Source: Parus major (taxonomy: Eukaryota > Chordata > Aves > Passeriformes > Paridae). Taken from it: 64,000 nucleotides of DNA. The DNA lies in assembly GCF_001522545.3 (NCBI RefSeq), contig NC_031799.1:33261354-33325353 (forward strand), written 5' to 3'. This document shows positions 37,740-49,600 of this stretch, piece after piece (within the stretch, counting starts at the first letter, position 1; each line of letters opens with the position of its first letter). Both the position numbers and the translations under genes were made by a program. The notes beneath the pieces are model-generated. The model was not told the DNA's origin. It was given only the letters and a program-made list of their open reading frames with translations, and ran no database searches.

Positions 37740-39860
37740 TAGCACTGAGAGTTTAGGAGAGTATCTGAAATGCTGAACATCAACACCTATGATACAAGAA
37801 ATAAACAGGATTAACTGGAAGCATTTGTCACCTCCCAGAGCTATGCTGTCACTGGGATTAGTGAGACTTTGTAGAACGAGTCCAATGATGGGAGTGCTGG
37901 CATGCAGGACTATAGGCTGTTCAGGAGGGATAGTCAAGGCAGGCAAGGCAAAGGAGTTGCATTGGAAGGCACAATTTTCACTGTACATTCCTTGCAGTTA
38001 GGGTTAATGTGGTTGAAAGCCTCTGAGTAAGAATTAGGGAGATGGAAAACAAAGGAGATATCATTGTAAGTGTCTACTGCTGTTCACTCAGCCACAATGC
38101 TAGCACTGATTAAATAATTATGGGCAACAAGGAGAAATCTCTGGTCCATTAGTCTTGTTCTTACAGAAAATTTCAGTTTCTGGACATCTACTGGAAATGC
38201 CAGACAACTGTGGCAAGGAAGTCTGAGAAATTCCAGAAGTGTGTTGAAGATAATTTCTTGTCCCAAGTATTCATTGAGACAACCAGGAAAGATGTCCCCT
38301 TCTCTACCCCTCCTCCCATCCCAAACTTGCTGTTCATGAACAGAGAGGGAAAAGATGGGATATTTAGGTGGCTGTTTTGGGCACAGTAATCATGAGTTTA
38401 AATTATGAATTTAAATTTTTTGATGTAACTGAGAAACAAGTCAGCACAGTTGCTATCCTAGATTTCAGGATAACAAATCTTAAACTGCTCAGGGAGCTAG
38501 TTAGCAGTGTCCTCTGGGAATCTGACTTTCAGGACTTAGAGGTCCACGAGTGCTGGTCCATCTTTAAGAAAAACCTTTTAGAAGCACAGGAGCAAGCAAA
38601 TCACACTATTCCAAAAGTCAAGCAAGAAGAGCAGCTTGGCTGAACAGGAAACTCCTCTTGGAACTCAGGAAGAGAATGGTATGATCTGTGTAAGACAGGT
38701 CGTGCCTCACAGGATGGTTACAAAGCTGTGGTTCCCATGTCTAGGGAGAAAACACAAAAGTCCAAAGCTCAGAGTTGAAACTGGCCAGTGTTGGGTCAGA
38801 TAAAGAAAGTCTGAGTATGTTTAGAGCAAGAGGAGATTTAAGGAAAATATTCAACCAATTCTTGATGAAGGTAGTCACCTGAAAAAAGGATGAAGAGAAG
38901 GCAGAAGCATTATAATGCTTTTGCATCAGTCATTAATAACATCAATATACATTAGTCTGGCCAGTCTTCTCGGTTAGAGGACATACAGTAGCAGTGACTT
39001 TCCATTTCTGGACACTGAAACTCTAAATGAGTAGGTATATCAGTTTAATCTTTGTAAGCCCATGGGGCCTGATGGGATTTGTCCCAGAGCACTAGAAGAG
39101 CTATCTCTTGGGAGTCTGGGGAGATCCCTGCTGACCAGAAACTGGACAACATTAATCCAATTTACCAGAAGGGCATGAGGCAAGACACAGACAGCTACAG
39201 ACCTGTTAGTCTAATCTCATTACCAGGGAAAATTTGCAGAGATCATACTGGGTATTATTGAAAGGCATTTTAAGAACAATATAACCCTTAAGCACAGTCA
39301 ACATGAGTTCACAAAGGGAAAGCCCCGAGTAACTCATCTGATACCCTTCTATGACACAGCCACCCACCTAGTGGGGTTTTTGATACTGTCCCTTATGACA
39401 TCTGTGTGAACAAGCTGTTCAACAGTGAGATGAGTGGGTTCGTGGTGCACTGGTTAAAGAACTGGCAGAATGGCAGAGCTCAAAGAGTTGTAGTGCACGG
39501 GGTTGACAAAGTCATCCCCAGTGTTCCTCATTCAAATTCAAGATTCAAATCTAGCGCCAGTTCAGTTCAATGTATTTATCCATGATCAGGAGGCAGGAGT
39601 TAAATGCACCATTGGTATGTTTGTTGACAATACTTTGCTTGAAAGTTGCTGTTGACTCTTGAGGACAAGAGACCTTGCAGAAAGATGTGGATACATGAGC
39701 ATTTGGCTTTGATTAATGGCATGAAATGTAACAAGTTAAAGTGGTGCATTCTCCATCTGGTACAGAGTAGTGCCTGATACAAGTCTAAATGGGCAGAGGA
39801 GTGGCTGGAGAGCAGCCTTGCATAAAGAGATCTGGAGATGCTAGTGTCTCAATATACAAC
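37740..39860 (+). mobile_element. Degenerate CR1 LINE with endonuclease and reverse transcriptase remnants
   Basis: In + orientation, broken reading frames give CR1 ORF2 landmarks in the right order. Near 37790-37960 the endonuclease start reads as RNKQD-like sequence, then DYRLFRRDSQGRQGKGVALE. Near 38180-38260 comes an endonuclease segment ending EDNFLSQVFIETTRK. A linker with ELVSSVLWESDFQDLEVHEC and LLEAQEQ spans about 38490-38610. Reverse transcriptase sequence from about 39060 includes GPDGICPRALEE-like residues, PIYQKGMRQDTDSYRPVSLI and a DTVPYD-like motif. Frameshifts and stops are many. The catalytic YADD region is damaged (VDNTL near 39620). It is old and inactive. Confidence 0.75.
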
Positions 39861-39867
39861 CATTTAA

Positions 39868-40680
39868 GTTCACAGAATCACAGAATTATTGGAGTGGGAA
39901 GGGACCTCTGTAGGGCACTCTCCTCATTGGCTCCTCCACCACTTGGATTAACAAGTTATCTTCCAGTGTCTGCAGGAACTTGCTGGACTGTGTTCCAAGC
40001 CACATTGTGCCTCAAAATACCAGGGTTGTTGAATTCTCAGAGGAGGACCAAGGCCCATGATCTCAAGGCTACTTCCAGCTGCCCATAGAAGCCTCATCAA
40101 CTTCCTTATCTGGGTCACCCATTTTAGCCTGTCCCTGAATTTTTACCCATAAGCTCTCAATTCCTTGTCTGTCCCTGGGCAAAGCTTGATGTTCTTTCAC
40201 ATAAAGACCAACTCCACCACCTCACCTCACTGACCTGTCCTTCCTAAAAAGTGCACAGGAATCCATGACAACATTCCAGTGGTGAGCTATCCCACCGTGT
40301 CTCTGAAATTGCAGTGAGATCATGGCTCTGTGACAGAGATTTCCAGTTCTTGTTTATTCCCCCTGATTTGTGCATATGTGTACACACACTTCAGGGAGGC
40401 ATTTGAGCATCCAGGTTCCCTAGGAGGGGTGTAAGAGGATTCCCCATAGCCATACACACCCTTGATGTGGTTAGCCCTAGGACTCTCATCTTGAGGCAGC
40501 CAAGCTTGCCTGGCTGGCATGGCCATTCCCCAGGAGAAAGCAGTGGCATGAGCACTGCCACTTTGGACCCCAGCCAAGTCATTCTGTTTAAAGCCCTCTC
40601 ACCAAATTGGCCAATCTGTTGCCAGAGCTTCTTTTGCTCTTTTTTGAGTCCCTTCCTAACAGGCTACAATCACTGAAGTA
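39868..40680 (-). mobile_element. CR1-like LINE fragments, antisense
   Basis: It starts with CACAGAATCACAGAATTATT, the reverse complement of a CR1 tail. Further right, the - strand encodes the CR1 ORF2 amino end: CVYTYAQIRGNKQELEISVT at about 40340-40400, preceded by ANHIKGVYGYGESSYTPPRE. The middle of the element is missing, so this is an internally deleted copy or two pieces. Confidence 0.6.
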
Positions 40681-41039
40681 CAATTCATTGTCATAAAAGC
40701 CATTGTCTTAAACATCTTTCTGCCTGCCCATTTCTGAGCTTTTCCAGAAACTTAGGTGAGGCATTGGAGCTGAAGTTACAGTGGCCTTTTGTAGGAAGGC
40801 TGACTGCCCCAAGTTACCTCTGTACTAGAAGGAGGTGGGGAAGTCTTCTGTCATGAGCTTCATGCCTTTTTCATGCAGTTTACGTTTTGGGGTCCTCTCC
40901 ATAGTGAATTTTAAAGAATCCTTTTCCTATTCCATCCTTTTACCCAGCAGTAGGATTCAAGACATAACATTTTTTTTAACATAAAACAATAAACGTGGCT
41001 TAATCTGTGATAGGTTTGACCTCAGCTGGCTTCCAGATG

Positions 41040-41970
41040 TCCGTTCAACCCCATCTCCTCAACAGGACATTCATTCTCCCTCCTCCTCCTCAACAGGACA
41101 GGGAGAAAATAGGATGAGAAAGTTCATGGGTCAAGATAAAGACAGAGTGATCATTTACTATTCACTGTCACAAAAACAGATTCAACTTGTGGAAGAAAAA
41201 TTTATTGCCAATTAAAAATAGAGTAGGTTGGAAAGAAAAAAGGCAAAACTAAAATTACCTTTCCCCTATGCCTCCCTTCTTCCTATGCTCCCTTTACTCC
41301 TTCATTCCTGCATTTTGTACCTCCTACCTCCCCAAGCAGTACAAGGTGGGTGTGGGGGTTGCACTTGGGTAATAAACCTTAATCTCAGCTGCTTGTTTGT
41401 CTTCACACAGTTGCTCTGCTCCAGCATGGGGTCCCTCCCATGGGATACAGTCCTTCACAGTTTCTTCTCACGAGCTGCAGCTCTTCAAGCACTGCTCTCA
41501 CATAGGTTCTTTCCATGGGGTACAGTCCATTGGGAAAAAACTGCCTCAGTGTGGGTCCCTAATGGGCCACAGTTCTTGTTGTGCTTGTGTGCGCACTTCA
41601 TGGGCTGCAGCTTTCCTCAGGGCACAGCCATCTGCTCCAGCCTGGCGTCCTCCAAAGCCTGCCATGTGGATATCTTGTCTGGTGTGTTTCTCCATGGCTT
41701 GCAAGGGGGCAACCTGGTCCACCATGGCTCACAGGGTAATCTGCTGCAGTGCCTAAAGTAGCTCTTCATCACCTTCTCCATTGACCTTGGTGTCTACTGA
41801 GCTGTTTCTCTTACATTTTTCTTACTCTTCTTTCTTGCAGCTGCTGCGTAACATTTCTTACCTTTTCTTAAGTTTTCAGAGAGATGCCATGCCATGATCT
41901 TTGTTGTTTGGCTCAGCAGCATCCTGCAGAGGCTTAGTCTTAGAACTGGGTGGAACCAGCTGCTTCCGGC
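41040..41970. mobile_element. ERV-derived repeat, copy 1
   Basis: GC-richer than its surroundings, with repeated phrases around CATGGGxxCAGTCC and TGCTCCAG, then TGACCTTGGTGTCTACTGAG. The same phrases in the same order recur at 60560-61570. From memory, this tandemly phrased sequence belongs to an avian ERV-L-like family common in songbirds. Frames of up to 177 codons inside it come from the repeated composition and resemble no protein I know. Confidence 0.5.
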
Positions 41971-43557
41971 ATGTTGGATTGAATTTCCAAGGAAAAAATG
42001 TTTATGCTTCAACTTTAGCAAGTTATATAGTGGTTTAATGTGGACTTAATCTGGCTGTCTTCAAAACTGTTATCTTATTCAGCTGTTCTATATGTTTCTT
42101 CACACTGTTCACACTTGAATCCGTTTGGGTCAGACAGAAGCCCAAAGTGAAAGCGCTCCTGTCTCTCTACTAAGTTCCAAATTTCTGTTTGGAGTGGTTT
42201 GAAAAAAACTCATCCAGCATTGACACTATACTATTGTATGCATGATCTTGTTGCTTGTGGTCCGCAAATACTTGATGGTCAAAATAGTCTGCAGGCATTG
42301 TCTGCCACAATTATTAAATAAATAAAAATTATAGTAGGTGACCTTTCATAACCAATTAATTTAGCTTCACTGTTTCCTTATATAACCTCTTAGGCTGCAT
42401 GGTTTGAAAAGTCATACAGGCAAAAGCCTCTTCATATTGTAACAGTGATTAGTCCCCCTTTAAATATTACCTTCTCTCCTACTCCCATTATCTAGGCTCC
42501 CTTCCCACAGTTTTCAGTCAGCAAAAAAAAAAAAGCCTCACTTTTCTTCCCCACATGCTTGAATTGAAATGTAGGTCATAATCAATACAGATGAAATGTC
42601 AGAAAAGCTCCAGCCAGCCTCTAAGCAATTATTTGGCTATTTTTGCCTGTTCCACTGGGTTGCTGCATATATTCCTCTTTCCCAACCTTTGAAAAAGCTG
42701 CGTTCTATTTGCATTCTTACATATTATTCTAGAGGAGTGTGAGGAGCAATAAAGTTAAGTAAAATGCTTAGAATTTTGCACATGGCTTTTGATAGTCTTT
42801 CAGATACCTTTTAGGAACAACGTATTTTTTGACCTGACTACATCACATTTATTTTGCATGTATCTGTCTGCTGTTCAGCATGGAAGAAAATCATTGTGAG
42901 GGAAGAGACTGACATGCCAAACACATGATTATAATTTCTGACCCTTAAACATCCCCCTGAATATATAGTAGATGAGTATGGTAACACTTGCCTTTCTGAT
43001 TTAGCTGCATTTGCTGGAACCTTCTTCTGATAACTGAAGTATGAGGCCAGAATGTGAAGGATCCTTAGTGAATGCCTGTGTTAATCAGCATGTTTGTCTC
43101 TAGGCTGCAAAGGTTCTGATTTCTGCTCTTTGAGAGATTCCAGTTCTAGCCAATTTAGCGTTTATATGTGAAGTACATACATGTTGGCCTAGTATAAAGT
43201 AACCTTAGAGATGAAATGATACTGTCATTACAGAATATCTGTAGCTAATGAAATAAGAATTAACACTGAAATAAGGGTGTAGCTGTGAGTTGTGGCACTC
43301 TCCAATTTTTTCAGAATTCCATAACATATGCTAGAAAAAAACATTAATTTTAAAAACTGGCCACTTTATCTCAAAACATTCAAAAGTTTTCAAAAGCTGC
43401 TCTATTTTTGAGGTGCATTCAAAAGATCTGCCTTTTCTGAAAATTCTATACAGCCAGATAATGTTCATGCAAAGAAATCTTTGTCCAGTTTGGTTTTAAC
43501 TATGATGTGCAGAAATCCCCATGGAATATATTTTGTCTTTCCAAACAAAATATCAAC
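41971..43557. other. Interval beyond HACD4 3' end, nothing recognised
   Basis: AT-rich, with an A11 run near 42523-42534. It would include the HACD4 3' UTR if the hexamer at 42848 is used. Confidence 0.45.
42848..42853 (-). promoter_or_regulatory. Possible poly(A) signal for HACD4
   Basis: AATAAA on the - strand, about 700 nt beyond the HACD4 stop. It is the first canonical hexamer I found in that direction. A closer variant hexamer could be used instead. Confidence 0.3.
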
Positions 43558-43640
43558 TTAGCTTCTTTTATTTTTGATGTTTCCTGTCCCTAGGTGTGCC
43601 ATTCTCTCAGAGAAGAGGTTCTGGATGATAAAGCACATAC
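43558..43640 (-). CDS. HACD4: HACD4 last coding exon 7 and stop
   Basis: 83 nt, phase 1 to stop. Completes Gly, then MCFIIQNLFSERMAHLGTGN and IKNKRS followed by TAA at 43560-43558. The acceptor is TGATTCAG. The lysine and arginine near the end recall the basic, ER-retention-like tail of HACD proteins. The tail is divergent from the mammalian one, so this exon is placed by frame, splice site and position as well as similarity. Confidence 0.85.
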
Positions 43641-46600
43641 CTGAATCAAAACACAAAACAGTGTAAGAACAAAGGAGTGGAATTCAAACTGTCTTCAATT
43701 TATTTAGAAGGACTTGTAAGAGCCTTCAGCCTTGTACAGTTCCTTCCATGTGCTTAGGAACAGAACACTACATCATGAGATCCTTCAAATTCACATTAAA
43801 ACCCCATGACAGAACAAAGACTTCTGTATGATGCAGCTAAATTCAGTTGAAATTTTTCCAAAGTATTTTGATGAGAAAGAGAAGGGATCTGTTTACACAC
43901 AGATTTTGGAGTGGCCTTGTTTTATCATGCCGTTAAATAATCATGCTGTAAAAGTCTTAATTTAGATGTAACTTCTCATCCCAGCTAGGAGTTACGAGTG
44001 AGGAAGAGTTGCACAGAACCAGAGTATGATCAGATAGAAATTAATTTTTTTTAAAAAAAGCAAACAAAAAAGGAAGTTTCACTAAACAGCTGCAAGTCTA
44101 GCATCACTGAAACAACTTCTATAAGTTTGTGGTTTTATGCATCATATGTATGGTGTACTTTGAAAATTTAACTATTTGTATTTGAAAGATACTGGAAATC
44201 AAAACAGGTAGTGATGCACTTTCCTGCAGTGGTCTGCAGGAGATGTAGCAGAGAGAGTTAGTGTTTGTGAAAAGCTCAGCATGGATTTAATTTTTTGTTG
44301 CCATAGGCATCCCAGTTGTGTTGAGACCCAGCTTTCTGGAAGACGAGATACTTACCTGCAAAGAGCACTAGCAGGTACATTTTCAGAACATAGGGGAAGT
44401 AGATTGAGAAGGTGAATGGAAATGGTAGCTTGATCGAGTATGTACCAAAGGATTCAAAATAAGGCAGTGATACACAAATTGCAAATCCTGTAAAAACACG
44501 GTAAATCCTTAGTCTAAAGGAAGTAGAAGATCATTAAAAAGCATAATGAACAACTCAATTACTGTTAGTATTTTATATACCTGTACATACATATGCATTC
44601 ATATAAATATGCATGTTTTCTCCTTGAGTTCAGTATTACAGGTTTGGGGTGCTAATTGCTCTAAATACTAGAATTAGTAAGTATATTCTATTTGCTAACA
44701 AGTTCTGTCAGAAACAAGTGCATTCAGTGTGTTCTCAGTGGGCAGAGTTCTTGATGTAGGTAAGATAACTTGCTAAGTATGGTCTGAGCCAGTATGGTCA
44801 GCCTCAGCTGGGGAGAGGCTTTGGAACTTACTGTCTAGTGTACTCAGTGTGGAAGGGAGGAATCCATATGTCTTTTATGAGGATTGCTTTCTGCTTTACA
44901 AAAAAGAACACTTTCACATATTTTAAAAAAACTTAAACAAAATCAAGAAAACAAAAAACCCATAACCTACCAGACACACAAGCCCCAAATCCCAGATAGT
45001 CCCCGTTAAAGAAAAAATAACAGAAAAGTGAGACAGAAGTGACATACATTAATATGAAGGTACAGGAACATTTATGACAGCTTTGGCAACACATGAGGAA
45101 CTATTTTAAACAAAACAGCAAATGACATTTTACTGAAGAATATTGAGGAGGCAAGTAGTTGGTACCCTTCCTACTTCCTTACCTTCAGCCAGAACTGAAA
45201 GGGGATAAAAGGGGATGCACAATGAGAAGTTGAGCCATGTTAGTGGTAGGTAGTATAGGCCCATCCTTGCCAGCATGTTGTAAGTGTACCTGCAGTAAGA
45301 GGAAAGCAGATGAGCTCAGAGGAAATTATGATGTCTTTGGAATAAAGATATACTATTGGAAAATTCAGAGGAATTTCAGAAGAGCTTGGAGCTGTCTGAG
45401 TAAATTTCAGAGCCAGCAACAGTTTTTGTTCAGACTCCAATCCCTGAAAGTAGATGGTCCATTTTTTCAGAAGAGTTATCTATGGTGCTCCATTAGAGCA
45501 GGTATAAAGCCTTCCAGATAGAAAGCTCCATCAGAAACCAGCATTATTTCATACAAGTTCATCAGAAAATGGATTTCAGATGGGGGTGTTGCAACTGAGA
45601 GGGGCAGGCAGAATATCACTCTCACTTGTGACCGAGACAGTCCTGATTTGGCTACTGACCTAGCTGAATCAGTGCTGGAGAAGGTTAAACAGGAAGGCAA
45701 TTGCAGGTACGTAACCTGTATTACATCTGCCCCTCTCCTGGACCTTAGTTGCTCAGCAGTGTATTGCAGCATATTCTTTTTACTGTGGCTCTTACTGTTC
45801 CTCACTGGGAGACCAGAATGCTTAGTACTTCAGTCTCCAAAGGTGAGCTAATCTTGTTTCGATTTTAAAGTGGTACAGCAGCTCTCCAAACACTGGAGAA
45901 ACAGGTCTGATTGCATTTTTGGTCACCTGAATGACTTTTTGCACTGTGGGCTTGCTAGAGATGTGTAAATCTGTTACCCAAGACTTTCTGATAGATGAAA
46001 CTAGTGTTAAACACACTTCCTGTATTCCCTTCTTACTGATTAATTTGATTAATTTTGCATTGTATCTGGACTGAAGGGTGTGGTAGGCTGAAAATGGACC
46101 ATTGTCTCTCAAAGTTGCCCTCCGCAACCTCAGGGTAATTAAAATAATTTTTAATTATTGTTCCTTTTAAGGCTGAATCCCAACCAAATACAAAAAGGAA
46201 ACAGTTACTCCCTCTCTACACAATTCCATGGGCTGTTACTGTATAAGCAGGAAGGATGCAAACTTAGTCTCCATATATCACTAGCCATGATGCGTAATAA
46301 ATAGCCCTTCAGAGAAATTTAGGTCTCTAGAAGTTTATGTGGAAAAACTTGTAATACTTAAGAGTAATTGGCTAAAGGATGGGAGAGATGCCTATGCACT
46401 TTTAGATATGAATACTTCTTTGAGATACTAGGACATGGCACAGATGCTGTAAAATAAATCAGGTAAGAATTCTAAATTTTTATGAGTTGTACTATGCTTT
46501 ATTTGAATTGGTCATTTGCTGCTACAGACCACAGTAGCTTTCCTGCTGTTACTGCTGTGCTGCTTAACTGTTCTTTAGCAAGGGTAGAAAATAATGCTGC

Positions 46601-49600
46601 ATCACTGGTACTATTATGCACTGACAGGACTTCACAGCCAATATTTTATTATATTTCTGGCGTTTCTCCAGCTGCACTGAACCCTTTCATTCAGATTAGA
46701 TTCTACTGTTTTAGTTTTACAAACTTCAAAAAGAAATGGGATGAAACTATAATCAATTAATACAAGTAGCAGCCTATTAAAATATATTGCAAAATACTCT
46801 GAAGCTGACTTAAATTCTTTATCAATACTCTCTGACACTTTCCTGTTTCAGTTCTCTTTTATAACATAAGTTTCCTATGCTACCTAAAACCATGTTCTTC
46901 AGTCAGTCCCCTAAGCAATATATTTAAATTAGCAGAAAGCCATTTTAGCAGAAAAAAAAGTTTTGCTGCAGTACGTAAGTTGCTGTAAGAGCTGTGTCTT
47001 CTTAAAATGCTTCTTAATTCTGTATGTACCTGCTCTAAGTCTACAAACTGAGGTGCACAGAGGCTTACATTACATATGGGAAATATCTGTTGTTCTTGTG
47101 GTGTGATATGTGCCCTGCTATACCAAAACTGTTAGTCTCCTGCAGCAGCTCTTGGCTTTTTGAAAACCACAGTCCAGTTAATCCACAAAAGTCTTTCTGC
47201 CTTTGCAAGAAGTTCTGCTGGTGCTGCCGTACTGTGCTGTAAATCTTGGCTCAAACTGAATAAAAAAGCAAAATAATAAAGCAACAGGGTGGTAATGGCA
47301 ACCAGGATGGTTTCAGGAATTGCTGTTCTCCAGAAAGTAGTTGTGATTGCCTTCTAAACTGTTATTAAAAACATCAAAGCCTTTGAACTACAAATGTTAA
47401 TGCAGTCTGCTAATGTATTACTCCATCTTACATCTGTAAATTACTCTGCCTCTTAACCATGTGGATTCTTTAAAAAATCACTGGGTAACTTTAAAAGTTC
47501 AAGATTTTATTTAAAAAGGGATAATAACGCTTTGCCAATTTTGAAACAGTTAAATGAGCCTGCTGCACAATGGGGGTGGAGTTCTGCTGGCAGTAATAAC
47601 CCATTTTCCCCTCATGGTTTTGATGTTGTCCTTACCTGACCACATCTAATAAATTCCAAAGGAAAAATAAAACACACACGACATATTTCCCTTGAACTTC
47701 TTCCTGACTGTTGATCACGACAAATAAAACAATTATTCTCTCCGTGATCTGAAAAGAAAAGAAAACTTTGAATTCAGGTAGTGCCTTCTGTAACTGTTAT
47801 TTCTGTGGCATTTTGGCAAAACAGGGGGCCACAAATGGATCCAGTTTTCTCTACACAAAATCAGCAGTGAATATTTTGTTTCATGACCTTCTTTTGTTCA
47901 AGGTCCTGCAGCAAAGAGCAGTGGCCACTGCTGGCTGTAGCATTAAAGACCTGTTGTGGTACGTGTGGAAGTTGGCTTTCCAACTGGGATGGCTTGGGTT
48001 TGTAGCCAAGCAAACCTGTCAATTAGCCCACAGAGGGCATGGAAGCAAGGACTACTCCTGCTGCACCTGACTCCACAGAGGGCTGGCAGGGATAAGCTTC
48101 CTTGTTTGTAGGCTTTGTGGGAGGCAGTAGGGTACAGAAGGCCCTTCTTGGGGGGATCATATGCCAGAAAGTACTAATCTTGCACTCTCCGATCTGTTTT
48201 TCATATCTTGGAAATCTGTGTCCCAAGGAATCTCTTTCATGTAAGATTTGCAGAAAGAAGGAGGAAAAGTAGAATTCCTTATCTTCTTTCCATCTTGGTT
48301 ACGGGAAGTGGCTTTAAGCTTGTCACTTACATGAATGATTGCAATAGTATTTATGTCCTAAAATTTTTCTAGTGGTTGAACTTTATCCAACCCACAAATG
48401 AAAAGATAAAGTAGATTAAACAGGCAGTGTCTCCAGTTTAAAATAAATACTTTGGTAATACTAAAATTCAAGAAATTAAAAACAAGTGTGTCTTTTTGCA
48501 GCTTTCCTGACAACTCTTCTAACAGTATCCATGCCCTGTCCTGTAAAGTAAATGTATCAGTACCGCCAGGAATTGTCAAACTGTCCCAGAACAGTAACAA
48601 TTCATTCTGATTTATACTCTATTTGAAAGTGTTGAAGTAGAAAACATGCACCTAAGCTGTTGGTATGAATTGATACAGCTTCATTGGGTTGAGTTTTTTT
48701 ACCCAATGCCATGTCTTCCATAAGGTATGTTAGTTGTAGTGATTTCACAAGTTCAGATGTTAAGTCAGTTAAAAGTTACAAAATAAAAGTGGATTACCAA
48801 GGTTGTTTTTATAAGAGTTGTTATTCTTCATTGGTTTCCCTGGACTCCTGCCTTAAACAAAGTAAGAATTTTGCCTCCCAGCAAGTTTGTGCGGTAGTTT
48901 TGCTACATAATATTTACAGGTTCCTGCATGGACGATTCTGGTCACCAACTCTCTTTTTTTTTCATAAACCACATCTGTCAGATAAAGCAGCCTTCACTAT
49001 TCAGCAAAATTACGTCAGAGCAGTTTTTCATACAGAAAGAGAGCATGCCTATCCCCCAGGGATCTGGTTCCTCATCTTGGAAAGCACTGGGGGGCCACAA
49101 CAGCTAAAAACATTTTTCCTGTTTCTCACCCTCCTATGACCGTCATCTTGTGCTGCTGATCCCATAGGTCTGTAACTGAGGAACTGATTTTTAAAAAGGT
49201 CAGATGTTGGTAGACTTTTGTATAGATGGGTCAGGAAACAGAAAGTGAGAGCTCATATATGTCCTGTGCTTATACACTGATGCTGAGGAACATGGCAAAA
49301 ACATGGGGGAACTGGAAGTATTGATGCAGACCTGAAACCAGATAGAACAGAGGTACAAGAAACACAGCAGGGCAAACATCACAAGAAGGAAATCAAAACA
49401 AAGGTAAAAGCCATGTAAGCACTGGGTGAGATTGTGTGCTGGAGAGAACAGATAAAATCTGAGTTAAAATTGTTAGGTGAAGAGTGGTAAAGAATGGCGC
49501 ATTGATGGTGTGGCCGTTTTGTTACTGACCCTAAAATCAGACTTGAGATGTGGAGAGAAAGTTCTGGGAAACTGTTAATGCAAGATGTATTTCAGGGAAT

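Larger units (their letters stand above)
43641..47635 (-). other. HACD4: HACD4 introns 4-6
   Basis: This covers the introns 43641-44355, 44488-45182 and 45290-47635. All begin GT and end AG on the - strand. An A-rich patch lies near 44922-44960. Frames around 45476-45805 and 46482-46760 have no recognisable content. Confidence 0.5.

Noticed and set aside
41228..41761. 177-codon + frame
   Set aside because: It lies inside copy 1 of the same repeat, with no recognisable domain and repeated phrase structure.
48711..49139. 142-codon + frame in HACD4 intron 3
   Set aside because: No recognisable domain, no promoter or splice support, and it is antisense to the gene.
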